A stretch of DNA of 64,000 nucleotides from Allokutzneria oryzae. GTDB taxonomy: Bacteria > Actinomycetota > Actinomycetes > Mycobacteriales > Pseudonocardiaceae. A program made the position numbers and the translations under genes. The stretch lies in contig NZ_JBHLZU010000010.1 in NCBI RefSeq assembly GCF_042429765.1, positions 372,001 to 436,000 on the forward strand, in the 5' to 3' direction. Shown here in pieces: positions 25,693 through 34,227 of the stretch (position 1 is its first letter; the number at the start of each line of letters is the position of its first letter). Below the pieces are notes generated by a model. That model ran no database searches, had not been told where the DNA came from, and saw only the letters and a program-made list of their open reading frames with translations.

Positions 25693-26574
25693 TCAGCTGC
25701 CCCTGGGGGTGGTTGCAACGAGGGCATTGTTCAACGCCTCGGCCGGGTTGTACCAGTCCAGGGTCTGGCGGGGCCGGGTGTTGAGCAGCCAGGCCACCTG
25801 GTCGCAGTCGGCCTGGGGCAGGGACCGCAGGTCGCTGCCCTTGGGCCAGTACCGGCGCAGCAGACCGTTGGTGTTCTCGTTGCTGCCGCGCTGCCAGGGT
25901 GAGCGGGGGTCGCAGAAGTAGACGGGCAGGCCGCGGGCGAGGGTGAACTGGGCGTGTTTGCTTATCTCCTTGCCCTGGTCCCAGGTCAGTGACCGGCGCA
26001 GGACCTCGGCCAGGGCGGTGATCATGCGGGCCAGTTCGCCCGTGACGATCTCGGTGGTGCGCTGTCCCGGCAGGGGCGCCAGGAGTGCGAACCGGGAGGC
26101 CCGTTCGACGAGGGTGATCACCGCGCCCTTGCCGGTGGCACCCAGCAGCAGATCGCTTTCCCAGTGCCCGGGGACCGCTCGGTCCTCGGGCTCGGGCGGT
26201 CGCTCGCTGATGTTGACCATCCCCGGGATCTTCCCGCGATCGTCCAGACGGCCCTGCGGTGTGCGGCCGGTGCGCAGGAACCGGGCCAGGTCTTTGCGCA
26301 CCTCACCCCGGCCCTGGACGAACAGTCCCTCGTAGACCCCGAGGTAGATCGTCTCGTGCGAGGCTCGCATGCTCTCATCGTCGCCGAACATCCGCTTCAG
26401 CATGGCGCTGATCTGCTGCGGTGACCAGCCCGTCCCCAACAGCACCGCAACCCACCCCTGGGGCTCCAGCTTGCCCGGCCGCGCCCGCGTCCCGCTGCGC
26501 TGGCACCGCCCGGTTCACCAGTCACGACGGTTGACCCACTTCCCGGCCCGAGCCAACTCCCGAGGCACCGTCGA
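25693..26574 (-). mobile_element. Decayed IS30-family insertion sequence
   Basis: The frame 26445-25693 encodes the IS30 catalytic half: GTGWSPQQISAMLKRMFGDD, SHETIYLGVYEGLF, and the DDE residues in PGHWESDLLLGA, LTWDQGKEISKHA and DPRSPWQRGSNENTNGLLR (Glu in NENTN). The N-terminal half is broken. STVPRELARAGKWVNRRDW at about 26518-26574 is in the same frame but is followed by TGA, and the HTH before it is frameshifted. No terminal inverted repeats were found by eye. Probably inactive. Confidence 0.8.
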
Positions 26575-26706
26575 CCGATCTCCGCCGCCGACAACCCCAG
26601 CGGGCTGGCGGTGGTGGGTGGTCAAGGAAATCCGCGCCCGAGTCCGGAAGAATTCCAGGGGGCAACCCGACGAGGTCGGGGCGGCAGCCACAACCACCCC
26701 AGCCAG

Positions 26707-27999
26707 TTAATAGTCCGGCAGGTGCGGCAGTGCGGTCTCGGACAACCAGGACTGGAACAGCGGAGCCAGGTCCGCATCGGAGTACCGCTGGGCAAGACCC
26801 ACGAAGTCCGCGCTGGAAGCGACGGAGTGCCGGTACCGCCTCGTCCACTCCCGCAGCAGGGGGAAGAACCGCTCGTCCCCCAGCGTCAGCCGGAGCGCGT
26901 GCAGCGTGAGCGCTCCCCGCTGGTACACGCGGTCGTCGAAGATCCGCCGAACCCCCGGAGCCCCGATGCTGATGTCCTGCGGCAGCCGCGCCAACCCGGC
27001 CCGCGACCGCTGGGCCAGCTCGTGGCAGGACCGCCCGGCCTCCTCGGCCCACAGCCACTCCGCGTAGTTCGCGAACCCCTCGTGCAGCCAGATGTCCCGC
27101 CAGTCGGCCACGGTCACGCTGTTGCCGAACCACTGGTGCGCCAGCTCGTGCGCCACCAGGTGCTCCGCGCCCCCGCGGCCGTCGACGTGGTTGGCCCCGA
27201 AGATCGACATCCCCTGTGCCTCGACCGGAACGTCCAGGTCCTCGTCCACCACCACGATCCCGTACTCCGCGAACGGGTACGGCCCGAAGAACCGCTCGAA
27301 CGCCCGCACCATCCGGGGCTGGTCGGCGAAGTCGTGCCGGAACGCCCGTAGCAGGCGCGCGGGAACGGCGGCGGGCTGCCGCACCGGTCCCGAGGCGATC
27401 TCCAGCAGCTCGTACCGTCCGATTTGGACAGTCACGAGGTAAGTCGACGTCGGCTCCGGCTGGTCGTAGACCCACGTCGTCCCGGCGCGCCCCGAGGTCC
27501 GCGAGACCAGGACCCCGTTGGCCACCACCGCGTACGCGGGCGCGGTCGTCACCGCGATCCGGTAGGCGGCCTTGTCCGCAGGCCGGTCGTTGCACGGGAA
27601 CCACGACGGCGCACCCGTCGGCTGGCTCGCCACCAGCGCTCCGTCGTCGAGCTGGTTCCAGCCGATCTCACCCCAGTGGCCGCGGATCGGCCGGGGGATG
27701 CCCGAGTAGCGGACCTCCACGGTGAACTCCGTGCCCGGCGCGAGCTCACGCCCCGGCCGGACGCGCAGCTTGCCGAGCCGGTGCGCGAACCGGACCTGCC
27801 TGCCGTCGAAGAGCACCCGGTCCACTCGGAACGCGCCGAGGTCGAGGCTCACGCCGTTGAGCGCCGAGCGGGCCACCGCCGTGACCAGCGCCCGCCCCGC
27901 GAGCCGGTTGGAGCCCGGGTGGTAGCTGAGGTCGAGGTCGTAGCGCAGGACCTGGTAGCCGTCGTCCCCGTGCGCGTCGAGGTAGGGGAGCTGCTTCAT
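26707..27999 (-). CDS. M1-family zinc metallopeptidase coupled to a Pls-type synthetase
   Basis: 430 aa, short for M1 because it lacks the long C-terminal helical domain. The active site is HELAHQWFGN with H284 and H288, plus Glu 307 in WLHEGFANY. EAQGMSIFGAN replaces the GAMEN exopeptidase loop. Tyr in RVYQRGAL is the expected transition-state residue region. ATG 27999 overlaps the stop of the NRPS gene (ATGA). No signal peptide is seen. Its coupling suggests it acts on the NRPS product, for trimming or self-protection by cleaving a cationic peptide. From memory, poly-lysine degrading enzymes of producers are zinc aminopeptidases. Confidence 0.9.
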   Translation of the reverse strand: MKQLPYLDAHGDDGYQVLRYDLDLSYHPGSNRLAGRALVTAVARSALNGVSLDLGAFRVDRVLFDGRQVRFAHRLGKLRVRPGRELAPGTEFTVEVRYSGIPRPIRGHWGEIGWNQLDDGALVASQPTGAPSWFPCNDRPADKAAYRIAVTTAPAYAVVANGVLVSRTSGRAGTTWVYDQPEPTSTYLVTVQIGRYELLEIASGPVRQPAAVPARLLRAFRHDFADQPRMVRAFERFFGPYPFAEYGIVVVDEDLDVPVEAQGMSIFGANHVDGRGGAEHLVAHELAHQWFGNSVTVADWRDIWLHEGFANYAEWLWAEEAGRSCHELAQRSRAGLARLPQDISIGAPGVRRIFDDRVYQRGALTLHALRLTLGDERFFPLLREWTRRYRHSVASSADFVGLAQRYSDADLAPLFQSWLSETALPHLPDY

Positions 28000-30900
28000 C
28001 CCCTGCGGGCCTTCCCGGCCCGCCACGCCGTGATCGGGTTGCCGAGCCACCGGGTGTCCTGTGGCACGCTCTCCCCGCTCATCACCAGCGAGGCCGGGCC
28101 GACCGTCGCCCGCGCGCCGATCGTCGTGCCGGGCAGCGCGATGCCGTGCGGCCCCAGCGTCGCTCCGTCGTCGAGGGTGACCGAGTCCATCCGCATGATC
28201 CGATCATGGAACAGATGGGTCTGGACGACACACCCCCGGTTGACGGTCGCACCGGAGCCGACCCGCACGAGGTCGGCCTCGGGCAGCCAGTAGGACTCAC
28301 ACCAGGCGCCACGACCGACGCGTGCGCCGAGCCCGCGCAGCCACAGGTTCATCAGCGGTGTGCCGCCGACGAAGCCCACCAGCCATGGCACGGCCAGGAC
28401 CTCGACGAAAGTGTCAGCCAGCTCGTTGCGCCACACGAAGGAACTCCACAGTGGACGCTCGATCTTGCGGAACCTGCCCACCAGGAGCCACTTCGCCAGA
28501 CACGCCACCAGGCAGGCCATCACGCCCGCGCCCAGCAGGACCAGGCCGCCCACCGCCACCGCGACGGCGAGCCCCACAGTCTGGAACACCGCGAGCACCG
28601 CCACCGCGAGCGCCACCGTGCACATCACGGGAAGGACCCGGCACAGCTCGACCAGTGCCCGCGCGACCACCAGCTTGCGCGGCGGGTCGAACGTCCGGCT
28701 CTGGTCGCCGGTCTCCACGGTCCGGGGCAGCTTCATCGGCGGCATGCCGAGCCAGGAGCTCCCCGCCTTCGCCCGCTTCGGAGCCGCCGACAGCACGCCG
28801 ACGAGTCCCCGGTTCGGCACCGAACGACCCGGCGCGGTCATGCCCGAGTTGCCGAGGAAAGCCCGCTTCCCGACCCGCGCCGCCGCGATGCGCAGCCAAC
28901 CGCCGCCGAGCTCGTAGGTGCCGACCATCGTGTCGTCGGCCAGGAACGCGCCGTCGCCGACGGTCGTCATCGACGGCAGCGCCAGCACGGTTGACGCTTC
29001 CACGCGCCGCCCGACCCGCATCCCAAGCGCGCGAAGCCACACCGGCGTGAACAGGCTGGCGTAGAAGGGAAACAGAGCTACCCGAGAGGAGCTCATCAGA
29101 CGCTCGGTCGCCCAGGCCTGCCACGCGATCCGCCCGTGGACGGGGTGGTAGCCCTCGCGCAGACCGATGCTGAGCACCCGCACGCTGACCAGCACCAGCA
29201 CCGCGTAGGTCAGCATGAACAGCACGGTCACCAGGGGAACCGCCGCGAGCGCCCCGGTCAGCGGCGCCGGGCCGCCGAGGAACACGCCCAGCACGAACAG
29301 GCTCGGGACCGCTGCCGCCACCGGCAGCAGCTCCAGCGCCAGCGAGGTGAGGTTGTAGGTGACCGCCCACCGACGGCTGTGCTCCGGCCGCTCGTCAGGC
29401 CAGCGTTGCGCTGCCTTGCCGGAGCGCGCGGCCGGAACACCGGCCCAGCGTTGTCCGGCGGGCACCGAACCCATCACGCACGAGCCCGGCGCGATCTGCG
29501 CGCGCTTGCCGATCCGCGCGCCCGGCAGCAGCGTGCTCCGCGCGCCGATCGTCGCGCCCGCGCCGATACGGATCTTGCCGACGTGCAGCACATCGCCGTC
29601 GAGCCAGTGACCGGCAAGGTCGACCTCGGGTTCGACCGCGCTTCCCTTGCCCAGCTTGAGCATCCCGGTCACCGGCGGCATCGAGTGCAGGTCCGCGCCG
29701 GCGCCGATCCGCGCTCCCAGCGCCTTCGCGTAGTAGGTCGTCCAGGCGCCGGACAGCTTGGTCGCGCCGCTCAGCGCGGCCAGCTTCTCGGCCGTCCACA
29801 GTCTCAAGTGGACGCTGCCGCCCCTGGGGTAGTCGCCGGGCCGCAGACCGCGCAGCAGCAATCGGGCTCCGCCGACCGCGATGCACAGACGGCCGACCGG
29901 GCTGATGACCAACAACCAGCCCAGCGCCACCCACCACCACGACACCGTCGGTGCCCATGCGTAGGAGCCGAACCACGACAGCACGTTGTTCGCAGCGGCG
30001 AGCACGACGATCCACCGCAGCGCCACCAGGGTCAGCAGCGGCAGGAGCAACGCGACCTGCGCGAGCCCCGTGCCCACCCGTGTCGGCAGGACAACACGCT
30101 CGGTGGCCTCGGTGGTCTTGAGCTCGTCGAGCCGTGCGCCCAGTTCGCGGACCGTCGAGCGTTGGTAGACGTCGTTGACCGAGCAGCTCGGATAGCGCTG
30201 CCGGATCAGCGAGACCAGTTGCGCCGCGGCGAGACTGCCGCCGCCACTGGCGAAGAAGTCCGCGTCCTCGCCCGCCGGTGGACGGCCGAGGACTTCCGCC
30301 CACTGCTCGGCAAGCCATGCCTCGGTGCCGTCCAGGTCGGCGGTCTGCTCGGCGGAGCCGGGCAGCGGCCACGGCAACGCGTTGCGATCGACCTTGCCGG
30401 AGGTGCGGGTCGGGAGCGTGTCCACGACCGCGAGCAACGGCACCAGCGCGGCGGGCAGCGCGGCACGCAGGCGTTCGAGCGCCGCCGCCTGGTCAAACTC
30501 GTCCACTGTGGACACCAGGTAGCCGACCAGGATCTGGTTGCCGCCCTTGGTCCTGCGCACCGCCGCCGCCGCGCCAGCGACATCCGGCAGTGCCTGGAGC
30601 GCCGCGTCGACCTCACCGAGCTCGATTCGCCGACCGCCCAGTTTGACCTGTTCGTCCGCTCTGCCGAGGAACACCAGGCCCTCGGGCTCGGCGCGCACGA
30701 GGTCGCCGCTGCGGTAGGCGCGGTCCCAGCCCAGCGACGGCAGCGGCGCGTACTTCTCCGCGTCCTTGGCCGGGTCCAGGTAGCGCGCCAGGCCGACACC
30801 GCCGATCACCAGCTCGCCGGAGCCGCCCATCGGCACGAGCTCTCCCGCCGCGTCCACGACGGCCAGTTCCCAGCCGTCCAGCGGCAGCCCGATGCGCACC

Positions 30901-31832
30901 GGGCCCTCGCCGGTCATCTGCGCACCGCACGCGACCACCGTGGCCTCGGTGGGGCCGTAGGTGTTCCAGACCTCGCGGCCCTCGACGGCGACCCGCTCGG
31001 CCAGCTCCGGCGGGCAGGCCTCGCCGCCGAAGATGAGCAGCCGCACCTCGTCCAGTGCCTCCGACGGCCACAGCGCGGCCAGCGTCGGCACGGTCGAGAC
31101 CACAGTGATCTCGTGCTCGACCAGCCAGGGACCGAGGTCCATTCCCGTGCGCACCAACGCCCTCGGCGCGGCGACGAGGCACGCGCCGTGCCGCCACGCC
31201 AGCCACATCTCCTCGCACGAGGCGTCGAAGGCGACCGACAGCCCGGCGAGCACGCGGTCGCCCGGTCCGATCGGTTCGTCCACAAGGAACATCCGCGCCT
31301 CGGCGTCGACGAACGCGGCGGCGCAGCGGTGACTGACCGCGACTCCCTTGGGCCTGCCGGTCGAACCCGAGGTGAAGATGATCCACGCGTCGTCGTCCGG
31401 GCCGGGCTCACCGGCGACGCGCATCGGAGTGCCGCGGAGGGCCAGCTGCCGCCGCTCGCCGAGGACAGCGCAGACCCCCGCCTCGGAGAAGACGAGCTCG
31501 GCGCGTTCTTCGGGGTCCTCGGCGTCCACGGGCACGTAGGCGGCGCCCGCGGCGAGCACCGCAAGGATGCTGACGTAGAGGTCCGTCGTGCCGGAAGGAA
31601 CACGCACGCCGACCCGGTCGCCGACGCCGATCCCCGCCGCGGCAAGGGAAGCCCGAAGGGCCTCGACCTCCGCCAGCAGCGCGCGGTAGCTCAGCACGGT
31701 CGAGCCGGCGCGGAGCGCGTGTGCCGTCGGGTGCAGGCGGGCCGTCTCGGTGATGATGTCGAGAAGGGTGCGCTCCGGCGGTGCGGAGGAACCCGCGAAC
31801 AAGGCCGGAACCAGCGTCTGCACCGAGGTCAT
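27996..31832 (-). CDS. Pls/PosA-type nonribosomal peptide synthetase (amino-acid homopolymer synthetase-like)
   Basis: 1278 aa from ATG 31832 (GGAGG upstream), close to the size of epsilon-poly-lysine synthetase. The adenylation domain spans residues ~20-490, with IIFTSGSTGRPKG, FDASCEEMW, NTYGPTEATV and TSGKVDRNALP. A carrier domain follows with Ser 533 in FFASGGGSLAA. From ~590 comes a membrane-embedded C-terminal part with several helices and three left-handed beta-helix (hexapeptide) segments such as LLPGARIGKRAQIAPGS. There is no condensation or thioesterase domain, which defines the Pls class. Specificity residues read D-A-E-S-I-G-T-V-V with K480, near remembered lysine codes. Confidence 0.9.
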   Translation of the reverse strand: MTSVQTLVPALFAGSSAPPERTLLDIITETARLHPTAHALRAGSTVLSYRALLAEVEALRASLAAAGIGVGDRVGVRVPSGTTDLYVSILAVLAAGAAYVPVDAEDPEERAELVFSEAGVCAVLGERRQLALRGTPMRVAGEPGPDDDAWIIFTSGSTGRPKGVAVSHRCAAAFVDAEARMFLVDEPIGPGDRVLAGLSVAFDASCEEMWLAWRHGACLVAAPRALVRTGMDLGPWLVEHEITVVSTVPTLAALWPSEALDEVRLLIFGGEACPPELAERVAVEGREVWNTYGPTEATVVACGAQMTGEGPVRIGLPLDGWELAVVDAAGELVPMGGSGELVIGGVGLARYLDPAKDAEKYAPLPSLGWDRAYRSGDLVRAEPEGLVFLGRADEQVKLGGRRIELGEVDAALQALPDVAGAAAAVRRTKGGNQILVGYLVSTVDEFDQAAALERLRAALPAALVPLLAVVDTLPTRTSGKVDRNALPWPLPGSAEQTADLDGTEAWLAEQWAEVLGRPPAGEDADFFASGGGSLAAAQLVSLIRQRYPSCSVNDVYQRSTVRELGARLDELKTTEATERVVLPTRVGTGLAQVALLLPLLTLVALRWIVVLAAANNVLSWFGSYAWAPTVSWWWVALGWLLVISPVGRLCIAVGGARLLLRGLRPGDYPRGGSVHLRLWTAEKLAALSGATKLSGAWTTYYAKALGARIGAGADLHSMPPVTGMLKLGKGSAVEPEVDLAGHWLDGDVLHVGKIRIGAGATIGARSTLLPGARIGKRAQIAPGSCVMGSVPAGQRWAGVPAARSGKAAQRWPDERPEHSRRWAVTYNLTSLALELLPVAAAVPSLFVLGVFLGGPAPLTGALAAVPLVTVLFMLTYAVLVLVSVRVLSIGLREGYHPVHGRIAWQAWATERLMSSSRVALFPFYASLFTPVWLRALGMRVGRRVEASTVLALPSMTTVGDGAFLADDTMVGTYELGGGWLRIAAARVGKRAFLGNSGMTAPGRSVPNRGLVGVLSAAPKRAKAGSSWLGMPPMKLPRTVETGDQSRTFDPPRKLVVARALVELCRVLPVMCTVALAVAVLAVFQTVGLAVAVAVGGLVLLGAGVMACLVACLAKWLLVGRFRKIERPLWSSFVWRNELADTFVEVLAVPWLVGFVGGTPLMNLWLRGLGARVGRGAWCESYWLPEADLVRVGSGATVNRGCVVQTHLFHDRIMRMDSVTLDDGATLGPHGIALPGTTIGARATVGPASLVMSGESVPQDTRWLGNPITAWRAGKARRG

Positions 31833-31995
31833 GCGGTCCTCCGAACCATCTGGCGCTCTCCGCTGCGTGAGGTGTGGACGCGCTTTCCGGCTCTGTGATT
31901 CGGTTCTGTGCAAGGAAAATCCGATGGGCGCGACCGCCGAGCTTACCTCGGAGCCGGAAGAACCGCCGCACACGAGGTGTGAGCCGTGCGAGGAG

Positions 31996-33105
31996 TCACA
32001 CCAGCCGGAGCCTCGGCCGTGCCTCGGTGAACCCGACGAGACCGCGCAGCGTCGCGACGTCGACGTGCAGGCAAACGGCGAGTGCCGACAGCGGAAGTCC
32101 GTGCTCCCCAGCGAGATCCGCCGCGCGAGAGAGCAACTCGGGTCGCTCGCCGGAGTGCTCCCTGTCGACCGGTTCAGCGGTTCGCCACCCGAGTTTGGTG
32201 ATGGTCGTCAACAGCCGCCGGTGTGCCGCGTCCGTCAGCAGCCCGAGGCTCCTGCCCCGCGCGGCGAGCGCGGAGACGGAGACGCCGTAGGAGTCGCTGA
32301 GCTCCTTCAGCGCGGTGAGGTCGGCGCGTGCCGGGAACGTCTCGGTGATCTCCTCGGCCGGCATCAGGAACTCGGCGGCGAACGCGTCCGCCTCCGACTC
32401 GTGCTTGCGGCTGCCGGGCGCCGCGTCGGGGTGCAACAGCAGATGACCGAGCTCGTGCGCGACGGAGAACCGTTGGCGCAGAGCGTCCTGCTGCTCCGTC
32501 AGCACGATCATCGGCCTGCCGTGCAGCGCGGAGGAGAACGCCTCGACGCTCGTGCCGATCGTGCTCGGCAACCGGCTGACCACCACGCCGCGCGATTCGA
32601 GGTTGCGCACCAGGTGCGCGACGGGACCGCTGTGCACACCCCACGCCTTGCGGACGGCACGGGCGTTGTGCGCGGCGTCACCGTGCTGAAGGCCGAGCGG
32701 GAGACCAAGATCGATCCGAGGCAGCTCCACGACGCCGTCGAGCGCGTTGGCCACCTCCCACAGCAGCTCGACGTGCGCGAGGGCCCGCCCGCGCTGCGCG
32801 GCCGTGGTGGCACGCAGGGAGCGGAAGTGCGCGTGCGCGGTGTCCAGCCGCAGGTGCGGCCTGCCGGAGGAGAAGAACCCGACGCCGACGCCGAGCCGCT
32901 CCGCGCACCGCTCCAGCGTCTCCGCGGTCGGGCGTGCCTGGCCCAGCTCGTACTGCGAGATCGTCGCGGCGTGCCCGGCGATCGCCTCGGCGAGGTCGTG
33001 CCTGCGCAGGCCCGCGAGCTCGCGGGCCATCGACAACCGCGCCGGGTCGAAGGCCCGCGCTGCTGCGTGGGCATCCGTCGTCACGACGTCGTCTCCTCGG
33101 GTCAT
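31996..33105 (-). CDS. XRE-family regulator fused to an ImmA/IrrE metallopeptidase
   Basis: 369 aa. An N-terminal HTH_XRE (RLSMARELAGLRRHDLAEAI, TISQYELGQARPTAETLER) is followed by an ImmA/IrrE-type zinc peptidase domain with HELGHLLLHPDA (HExxH) and ESEADAFAAEFLMP. Such proteins control gene expression by binding and cleaving regulators, and are often near mobile or stress loci. It shares strand with the 222-aa gene upstream (69-bp gap) and lies upstream of the Pls-type gene across about 160 bp. Confidence 0.88.
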   Translation of the reverse strand: MTRGDDVVTTDAHAAARAFDPARLSMARELAGLRRHDLAEAIAGHAATISQYELGQARPTAETLERCAERLGVGVGFFSSGRPHLRLDTAHAHFRSLRATTAAQRGRALAHVELLWEVANALDGVVELPRIDLGLPLGLQHGDAAHNARAVRKAWGVHSGPVAHLVRNLESRGVVVSRLPSTIGTSVEAFSSALHGRPMIVLTEQQDALRQRFSVAHELGHLLLHPDAAPGSRKHESEADAFAAEFLMPAEEITETFPARADLTALKELSDSYGVSVSALAARGRSLGLLTDAAHRRLLTTITKLGWRTAEPVDREHSGERPELLSRAADLAGEHGLPLSALAVCLHVDVATLRGLVGFTEARPRLRLV

Positions 33106-33174
33106 CGCCAGCAGCGACTGGCCCGAGCATCATCTCCCACCACCCGATCGGGTCGGCGCACCGGCCGGTCGGGT

Positions 33175-33843
33175 TCAGCCAGCCTCCGTGCCCGCCTCGT
33201 CCGTTCTCGGCCGCAGATCCACCTTCGGCTCGGGTCCGTCGAAGCCGGTCGCCAGGTGCGTTCCCGGTGGGCCGTCAGGTGAGCCGGTGACCAGGTGGTC
33301 GAACGACAGGCACCAGTCCCAGTCGATCTTCTTCTCGGCGTTGAGCGCGCCGGACCCGATCCACGCCTCGCGCAGGCCGCCGGTGTCGGTTCCCGCCCAC
33401 GGGAGCAGCACCAGCTCGCGCCCGCCGAGGTGGAGAAAGGCCCCGGTGAGCAGTTCCAGCTGCCCGGTGTCCGCCGGCTCGTCGCTGAGCAGTTCCTCCC
33501 GGAAGTCGCCGGCGCGCACGAGTCCGTGCGGTGGGTTCTCCATCCGGAACTGGTAGATGGCGGCACCGTTGAGGTTCAGCACCAGCGAGCCGTGCGGGCG
33601 CGCGACGACCAAATCAGGCAGTTCCCTGACGAGCGTGTCGGCCGTGCGAAGCAAGAACTGATACCGATCTGTGCCGAAACTGTTCTGGTTGACCCAATCG
33701 CCGCGGGAACTCACCTCCCGCCGCTGCTGAAGGGTTCCGGCCTCGTAGTGGGCGTCGGTGAGCCACTGGAGAAGAACACCGCGCAGGACCGCCGGATGAA
33801 CGGGGTGGATGAGGGTGGCGAGGCGGTGGAGACCGTCGAGCAC
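33175..33843 (-). CDS. Protein of unknown function beside the XRE-ImmA/IrrE gene
   Basis: 222 aa from GTG 33843 behind AAGGGGGA. Earlier in-frame ATG at 33942 lacks a site. Soluble, acidic, with no signal peptide or membrane helix. Segments such as YQFLLRTADTLVRELPDLVV, LELLTGAFLHLGGRELVLLP and DWDWCLSFDHLVTGSP suggest a folded alpha/beta domain. I recognise no family. As the upstream gene of a two-gene unit with an ImmA/IrrE protein, it could be its substrate or partner. Confidence 0.7.
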   Translation of the reverse strand: MLDGLHRLATLIHPVHPAVLRGVLLQWLTDAHYEAGTLQQRREVSSRGDWVNQNSFGTDRYQFLLRTADTLVRELPDLVVARPHGSLVLNLNGAAIYQFRMENPPHGLVRAGDFREELLSDEPADTGQLELLTGAFLHLGGRELVLLPWAGTDTGGLREAWIGSGALNAEKKIDWDWCLSFDHLVTGSPDGPPGTHLATGFDGPEPKVDLRPRTDEAGTEAG

Positions 33844-34158
33844 GCATTCCCCCTTGACTCGGGTGCCGGGAAGCGTCGGCTGAGCCCGAATTCTAGGCCG
33901 AATTCCGCTCGATTTCCGATGTGCATTTTGCGAGCTTGGCAAATGCCTAGAGTCGTCGAAGGGGGAATTCCCCGATCGGCGGTTGACCTTCTGTCCGATT
34001 CTTCAGTTGATCACACGCCATTGACCAGCATGTCCACCGTTCTCGGGACAACTCATGCTGTTGTGGAAACTCGTTTGGGCGATCACGACGTGTAGCCGGT
34101 CGCTTACTGGAGTCGCTAGGCTGCTTGCTCTGCGCGCAAAGGAATCAGCGAGGAAACC
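33844..34158. other. Divergent intergenic region with an imperfect palindrome
   Basis: A 315-bp gap that is less GC-rich than its flanks. GCATTTTGC (33923-33931) and GGCAAATGC (33938-33946) form an imperfect palindrome followed by TAGAGT, which may be a promoter/operator. No convincing gene is seen here apart from a 21-codon open frame at 34030-34095 that is not supported by a ribosome site. Confidence 0.45.
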
Positions 34159-34227
34159 GTGGCGTCACTCATCCCCGCGCTGTCCGAAGTCCTGGCCGGC
34201 GTCCGCTCCGGTGACCGGGTGCGATGA
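34159..34227 (+). CDS. Possible 22-codon leader ORF overlapping the GGDEF gene
   Basis: GTG 34159 follows GCGAGGAAACC and reads MASLIPALSEVLAGVRSG then DRVR, ending in TGA that overlaps the downstream ATG by 4 nt (ATGA). The next gene's ATG has no strong site of its own, so translation may depend on coupling to this short frame. It may also be a truncated relic. No attenuator structure was recognised. Confidence 0.4.
   Translation: MASLIPALSEVLAGVRSGDRVR

Noticed and set aside
29136..31898. A 920-codon open frame on the plus strand, antisense to the Pls-type gene
   Set aside because: Composition is Arg/Gln/His-rich with no domain. It mirrors the codon bias of the real gene, a common artefact in high-GC DNA.
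34030..34095. A 21-codon ORF upstream of the GGDEF gene
   Set aside because: No ribosome site, no coupling to another gene and no signal or motif. Short open frames of this size are expected by chance.
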